Assembly: GCA_031274715.1 (NCBI GenBank) | Contig: JAISPT010000054.1 | Span: forward strand, 1 to 33,937 | Origin: Azonexus sp. | GTDB lineage: Bacteria > Pseudomonadota > Gammaproteobacteria > Burkholderiales > Rhodocyclaceae | DNA length: 33,937 nt | Direction: 5' to 3' | In this document: positions 30,409-33,937 of the stretch, in pieces | Position numbering within the stretch: position 1 is the first letter of the stretch | Layout: every line of letters begins with the position of its first letter | The notes under the pieces: generated by a model | The model's input: the letters and a program-made list of their open reading frames with translations, nothing else | Databases searched by the model: none | Told to the model about the DNA's origin: nothing | Position numbers and translations under genes: made by a program

Positions 30409-30957
30409 TCAGCCGGCGCAAGGGACCAGCTGATCGGCTTCCAGCTCGATCTCGGCACCTTGGCGCAGGGGCTGGTCGAGAAACAGACCGCGATAGAGGC
30501 GGCCGACGTTTTCGGCTCGCCGCGCATGCGGTGTTTCCCAATCGGTGACACGCAGACGGACCAGGCCGAACTGCTCATCACGCACCGGCCTGCCCGGCGC
30601 GATACAGGGCTGCGCCGCGGCCAAGCGGACGAATTCGGCCCGTGAGTACTGCCCCGGCTGCTTGCCCGGCACTTCCGGGCAGACCGGGGTACGCCGCGTA
30701 CTCACCGCCGCCTCCAGCACTGTACCTTGCAGGTAGTACACCGGCTCGGTCATCACCCAACCGCTGCCGCCCTCTTCATAGCGTACGCAGCGGCCGGGCA
30801 GGAGCCATTCGGGAGAATCGACCAGCAGACGGGCCGACGGGTGCAACACCGGTTCGTCAGCCGCCGCCGAGCCGGCCAGCACAGCCAGAACGGCGAGCAG
30901 CAAGCACATCGAAAAAAACCGGGGCCCGAAGTCGACCAGAGTGGTTGGAGCTTTCAT
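30409..30957 (-). CDS. Secreted cysteine-containing protein of unknown function
   Basis: The 182-residue product has a signal peptide (about 16-33, MCLLLAVLAVLAGSAAADE; a later start at that Met is possible). Four cysteines follow the signal peptide (GRCVRYEE, TPVCPEVPG, QPCIAPG, LVPCAG), enough for two disulfides. VRLRVTDWETPHARRAENVGRLYRGLFLDQPL looks like a folded core. No family is recognised. Its start overlaps the stop of the small ORF at 30954 (ATGA), so it is the last gene of a coupled operon. Confidence 0.7.
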   Translation of the reverse strand: MKAPTTLVDFGPRFFSMCLLLAVLAVLAGSAAADEPVLHPSARLLVDSPEWLLPGRCVRYEEGGSGWVMTEPVYYLQGTVLEAAVSTRRTPVCPEVPGKQPGQYSRAEFVRLAAAQPCIAPGRPVRDEQFGLVRLRVTDWETPHARRAENVGRLYRGLFLDQPLRQGAEIELEADQLVPCAG

Positions 30958-31091
30958 GGGCCAGATGAACCCGTAAGACAGTTCAGGCGATAGCTTTCGG
31001 CGTTGGCCGTGAGCGAAATGCCGAAGCCGTGGATGTCCTTTACCGCTTGCTGTGCAGAGAAAGTCTCCGGGACGAAAAGCCAGGCGCTCAT
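30954..31091 (-). CDS. 45-residue small protein, translationally coupled on both sides
   Basis: The frame runs from ATG 31091 to TGA 30954 and begins MSAWLFVPETFSAQQAVKDI. Its start codon overlaps the stop of the DUF1801 gene as ATGA, and its own stop overlaps the start of the secreted-protein gene as ATGA. Two consecutive four-base overlaps are hard to get by chance and argue that it is translated. There is no signal peptide and only one cysteine; no family is recognised. Confidence 0.55.
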   Translation of the reverse strand: MSAWLFVPETFSAQQAVKDIHGFGISLTANAESYRLNCLTGSSGP

Positions 31092-31447
31092 GGTTTCGCC
31101 GACGCCTTGAGCGCCAGCAGCAAATACTCGCGGACATGCTTGGCCGGAATATCCTGAAATGATGTCAGCTTGATATGGCGGCGCAGCTTGCCCTCGCCTT
31201 CAAGCTGTTTGAATTTGTCCGGGAGCAATGCCCCTTCGACAAATTCAAGCGAGACATGCTTGGCGTAAGAAAAGACGCCGCAGAAAGGCTTGCTCGCAGA
31301 GAACAGCAGGCCACCATATTTGACCTCCTCGGAAATCGAGGAACTCAAATCCAGGATCAACTCGCGGAGCGACTGCACAAGTTCGAAGCGCACAGGGTCG
31401 AGCAGGCGTATATCTTCGAGCAGGTTTTGAATGCGATCGGCGGGCAT
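31088..31447 (-). CDS. DUF1801-family protein
   Basis: The 119-residue protein has the DUF1801 (YdhG/YjbR-like) fold: LVQSLRELILDLSSSISEEVKYGGLLFSASKPFCGVFSYAKHVSLEFVEGALLPD, then LRRHIKLTSFQDIPAKHVREYLLLAL. The function is unknown. It starts four bases after the VOC gene, with AGGTGAC as ribosome site inside the end of that gene, and its stop overlaps the start of the small ORF. Confidence 0.85.
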   Translation of the reverse strand: MPADRIQNLLEDIRLLDPVRFELVQSLRELILDLSSSISEEVKYGGLLFSASKPFCGVFSYAKHVSLEFVEGALLPDKFKQLEGEGKLRRHIKLTSFQDIPAKHVREYLLLALKASAKP

Positions 31448-31451
31448 GATG

Positions 31452-31841
31452 TCACCTGTAATATTGCTTGAATTCGGCGCTGGCTTCCCGCTCTGAGTAG
31501 ATGTAGAGCACAACGCCATTCGGGTCTTGAACCGCGAAACCACGATCTCCCCAAGGATGATCTTCCAGAGGCATGGTGGCGGCAAGACCTGAAGCCGCAA
31601 GCGATTGGAATTCGGCATCCACATCGGCAACACAGAAGTTATACGTCAGGCCGGCGGGATTACAAACCGGCTGGTCGGGCTGTGGCGCCATGAATTGGAG
31701 CGTAGCGCCCTTGCCGAATTCAAGATTGACGTACCAGCCGCAATCGAACGTAACCTTGGCTTTGAAGTGCTTCACATAGAAATCGCGAGATTCCGTCACC
31801 TTGGCGGTGGTGATGCAGGAGGATAGCGATTGGGTAAACAT
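31452..31841 (-). CDS. VOC (glyoxalase/bleomycin-resistance-like) family protein
   Basis: The 129-residue protein resembles the single-chain glyoxalase/bleomycin-resistance group: LSSCITTAKVTESRDFYVKHFKAKVTFDCGWYVNLEFG, LTYNFCVADVDAEFQSLAASGLAATMPLEDHPWGDRGFAVQDPNGVVLYIYSE. GDRGFAVQDPNG is the typical second-module turn. Some usual metal ligands are missing, so it may bind rather than convert its ligand. It is the first gene of the coupled operon with DUF1801, and an AGGAACCTCCC precedes its ATG. Confidence 0.85.
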   Translation of the reverse strand: MFTQSLSSCITTAKVTESRDFYVKHFKAKVTFDCGWYVNLEFGKGATLQFMAPQPDQPVCNPAGLTYNFCVADVDAEFQSLAASGLAATMPLEDHPWGDRGFAVQDPNGVVLYIYSEREASAEFKQYYR

Positions 31842-31903
31842 GGGAGGTTCCTCGTGGCAATGTTCGGCGTTCGAACTCGGCGGCCTGTGTTGTTTCGGCG
31901 GCG

Positions 31904-33232
31904 CTATTTCAAATAACCCCAGGACTGCAACCGGCTCTGCGCATAGCTGGCGGCCTGGCCTTGGCGCGTGCGGCGCAAGTAGGCGGCGTACTGGTTGGCC
32001 GCCTCCTGGCGCTTGCCCATACCTTCGAGCGAAACGCCCTTGAGGAAGGTGATGCCGGCGTCGCCGGGCAGCATCCGGTCGTAAACATCGAGGTTAGCGT
32101 AAGCCTTGGCCGGGTCGCGCAGAGCCAACGCCAGCACGCCGCTCAGCTTGTGCGCCTGGGCTTCCTGCGGATAAATCTGCTTGGCCGTCTCGGCATAATT
32201 CAGGGCCTGCGCATTCTTGTCCTGGGCCTGCAAGCACTGCGCCATCAACAGATTGGCGGCATAGTCGCGCGACGTCTTCTGCAGCGCCGCGCGGTACTGC
32301 TCCTCGGCTTTCGGATACTGCTTGCCAGCCATCGCCAGGTCGCCTTTCTGGCAGGCATCGATGGTCGGCTTGAGGCGGCGCATGCTGGCGGTGCTGTCCA
32401 TGAAGCGTTCGCGGCCGAGGTCGCGGTTGTTGCTGGCGGCGTATTTGTCGTCGGCGAGGCGGCGGGCGGTATCGCGCCGCTCGCTGCTCATCGGGTGGGT
32501 CGAGAACATCGTCTGCAACAGGCCCGGCGCCTCCTTTTCCTGGTCGACCAGCAACTGCTGCAAGCCGACCATGCCGGTCGCCGGATAGCCGGCGCGAACC
32601 ATGTATTCCTGGCCGAGGGCATCAGCCTCGCGCTCGTTGTCACGCGAATAGCTGGACAACATCGCGCTGGCGCCCAACTGGCTGCCCATGTCGACCAGCC
32701 CGGCCCATCCGCTGCCGGCGGCAACCAGATTGGCGCCGGCGATGGCAACCTGGGCGACCATCGCCTGCCCCTGACGCTGGGCAGCATGGCGGGCGTTGAC
32801 GTGGCCCAGCTCGTGGCCGAGCAGCGCGGCCAACTCGGCCTCGTTCTGCAGATCGACCAGAATGCCACGGGTAGCGCCCATGGCCCCGCCGGGGAAAGTG
32901 TAGGCATTGACGTAATTGGCGTTGAGCACGCGGTAGGAGTACGGCATCTGCGGCCGGTGCGTATTGGCGTCGAGACGGTGGCCAACGCTACTGACGTACT
33001 GATTCACGGCGCCGTCCTGGATAGGACCGAGATCCTGCGAGAACTGGGCCGGCGCAACCTGCTGGTCGACGCGCTTTTCGTCGGCCTCGCTCATGCCGAC
33101 AAGAATCGAGCCTCCACCAACCGGCGAGGTGGCGCAACCGGACAGGGCGGCAGCACCGAACAGCCAGAGCACCTGGCGACGAGTGATACGGTTACTTTGC
33201 AGGGCGAGGGAAAGTTGATCGTGGCAGTTCAT
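31904..33232 (-). CDS. M48 metalloprotease lipoprotein (BepA/YfgC-like) with TPR-like tail
   Basis: The 442-residue protein has a lipoprotein signal (RQVLWLFGAAALSGC, lipobox at C33) preceded by TRRQ, so export by Tat is possible. The zinc-binding HELGH lies at 140-144 in LLGHELGHVNARHAAQR and the third ligand in NEREADALGQEYM. FSTHPMSSERRDTARR closes the protease domain. The C-terminal ~200 residues are helical repeats (AMAGKQYPKAEEQYRAALQ, ALNYAETAKQIYP, TFLKGVSLEGMGKRQEAANQYAAYLRR). The layout resembles BepA, which helps outer-membrane protein assembly and degrades misfolded LptD. The ATG at 33232 has GGGAGCGCCGC. Confidence 0.9.
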   Translation of the reverse strand: MNCHDQLSLALQSNRITRRQVLWLFGAAALSGCATSPVGGGSILVGMSEADEKRVDQQVAPAQFSQDLGPIQDGAVNQYVSSVGHRLDANTHRPQMPYSYRVLNANYVNAYTFPGGAMGATRGILVDLQNEAELAALLGHELGHVNARHAAQRQGQAMVAQVAIAGANLVAAGSGWAGLVDMGSQLGASAMLSSYSRDNEREADALGQEYMVRAGYPATGMVGLQQLLVDQEKEAPGLLQTMFSTHPMSSERRDTARRLADDKYAASNNRDLGRERFMDSTASMRRLKPTIDACQKGDLAMAGKQYPKAEEQYRAALQKTSRDYAANLLMAQCLQAQDKNAQALNYAETAKQIYPQEAQAHKLSGVLALALRDPAKAYANLDVYDRMLPGDAGITFLKGVSLEGMGKRQEAANQYAAYLRRTRQGQAASYAQSRLQSWGYLK

Positions 33233-33727
33233 GCGGCGCTCCCGGAACGACTGAGATTCTCTGATTTTCGGCGAAAAGACGGCACGCACCAAGTCGCACC
33301 GCCACACTCGGGACGGCAATGTGGGTTTCAGCCAGCGCAGCAGGGGTTTTCCTTGCAGCACAAGACTTTCAGCCACAACACCCGCATTCAGTGCCTTACC
33401 CTGACAGCCAACCAGAGGGTTTTGAAGCTCGGCGCAACCCGTGCGTAATGTGTGAGAGATTTCAACAGGGGGAAGCGGTACGCGATGTCGCCCGTTTCGG
33501 GGCGACCGGCAGCGGTCGGCGACGTGACATTTGTACGTCCGCGACAGCGGCAAACGGTGGGCGCGGAATGTGCAAAAAAAGACACCGCCTCGATGGCCGG
33601 CTCGGCGGCAGGAATTGCAGTTTTAGCGGCCTCAACGCTTCGGCACCCGAGTCGCCAACAATAACGAAACGCTGTCGTTACTGCCGCAAGATTTTTTTGG
33701 CGCCAACTCACCGATCTGCCAATGAGA

Positions 33728-33746
33728 AGGGCCGCAAAGCGGCCCT
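33728..33746 (+). terminator. Hairpin AGGGCCGC/GCGGCCCT, probable terminator
   Basis: An eight-base perfect stem with an AAA loop (33728-33735 and 33739-33746) is followed by CGATTT. A second hairpin, CCGCGC/GCGCGG with an ATA loop, lies 14 bases on (33761-33775). No gene that would use it is visible on the plus strand, so an unseen small transcript is possible. Confidence 0.55.
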
Positions 33747-33811
33747 CGATTTAGCAGCTACCGCGCATAGCGCGGGGGCAGAGTTTTTACGGGTTGTGAT
33801 GAATTAATCCG

Positions 33812-33937
33812 AGTCCGACCCCCATGGTGCTACCTTAAGCTGCTCGCATAGCATCAAGTAGAAAGAGAAGAAGGCTGAGAGCCTGGTCTGTTAAGCTCGT
33901 GGTGTCTGAAGTCACGAGTGATAACAGGAGGATCAGC
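33812..33937 (+). promoter_or_regulatory. Structured leader with perfect AGGAGG, upstream of a gene beyond the window edge
   Basis: A hairpin CTCGTG/CACGAG (33896-33901 and 33913-33918) lies just before ATAACAGGAGGATCAGC. AGGAGG at 33926-33931 is six bases from the window end, the right distance for a start codon at or just past 33938. The region before it is AG-rich and could hold a long 5' RNA. The GAGTCCGACCCCC at about 33810 resembles the edges of some repeat-associated mobile elements. Confidence 0.5.

Larger units (their letters stand above)
33233..33937. other. 705-bp region with no convincing gene
   Basis: Nothing in this stretch reads like a real protein. It holds the 5' region of the M48 gene and three neighbouring hairpins at about 33487-33545 (CGCCC/GGGCG, CGACCG/CGGTCG, GACGT/ACGTC). 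Two more follow at 33728-33775, then a GAGTCCGACCCCC stretch at about 33810 and a structured leader up to the edge. A small RNA gene or the end of a mobile element could be present. Confidence 0.5.

Noticed and set aside
31961..33448. 495-codon plus-strand open frame
   Set aside because: It is the antisense shadow of the M48 lipoprotein gene: high GC keeps it open, and the translation has low-complexity, histidine/glycine-rich text without motifs.
33319..33807. 162-codon plus-strand frame in the gap at the right end
   Set aside because: It spans hairpins and the M48 promoter region, has mixed composition and no ribosome site or motif. It could only be real if conserved in relatives.

Overview
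The window is high-GC proteobacterial chromosome. The tRNA-Tyr/tRNA-Gly/tRNA-Thr/tuf cluster, the dacA-dat-ybeD-lipB-lipA run, a PhaM-type polyhydroxyalkanoate (PHA) regulator, a phasin and a class I cytochrome c together suggest a PHA-accumulating betaproteobacterium, probably Rhodocyclales (Dechloromonas/Azonexus/Accumulibacter-like). That placement is inferred from gene content and synteny, with no search behind it. Most of the window is ordinary core chromosome with small accessory patches and several families of small intergenic repeats.

Left part (1-5.2 kb): the first codons of tuf (minus strand), three tRNA genes with a near-consensus promoter, a cytochrome c, ilvD, then lgt with a VOC-fold gene. 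From 4.14 to 5.24 kb there is a lower-GC patch holding a DUF2695 gene and an unusual VOC protein with two C-terminal membrane helices. A ~105-bp inverted-repeat element and a twice-frameshifted Hpt-like pseudogene follow.

Middle (6.2-19.4 kb): a GAF-PAS protein with no output domain; htpX; a 163-bp palindromic element; an NhaR-type LysR regulator; the dacA-dat-ybeD-lipB-lipA operon closed by a strong terminator; two envelope proteins; a CoA-transferase; an epimerase-hemJ-like-RNA methyltransferase operon; and a divergent 2Fe-2S flavin reductase.

Right part (19.4-33.9 kb): a secreted COG3650-like protein; a FeeM-like N-acyl amino acid synthase fused to a PilZ domain; a membrane-anchored methyltransferase overlapping a histidine kinase with a degenerate receiver, which in turn overlaps tail-to-tail with a NarL-type response regulator; phaM; an nfeD-slipin pair; a CorC/HlyC-type protein; an OmpA-like lipoprotein; a phasin; a four-gene coupled minus-strand operon (VOC, DUF1801, a 45-residue small protein, a secreted protein); and an M48 lipoprotein. 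The last 700 bases have no convincing gene and end in a structured leader with a perfect AGGAGG six bases from the window edge, so a gene probably starts just outside.

The most notable items are the repeat families (one copy supplies the stop codons of two convergent genes), the acyl-amino-acid synthase/PilZ fusion, the kinase with a pseudo-receiver, the VOC/membrane fusion and the small coupled ORF. No CRISPR array and no complete insertion sequence are visible.
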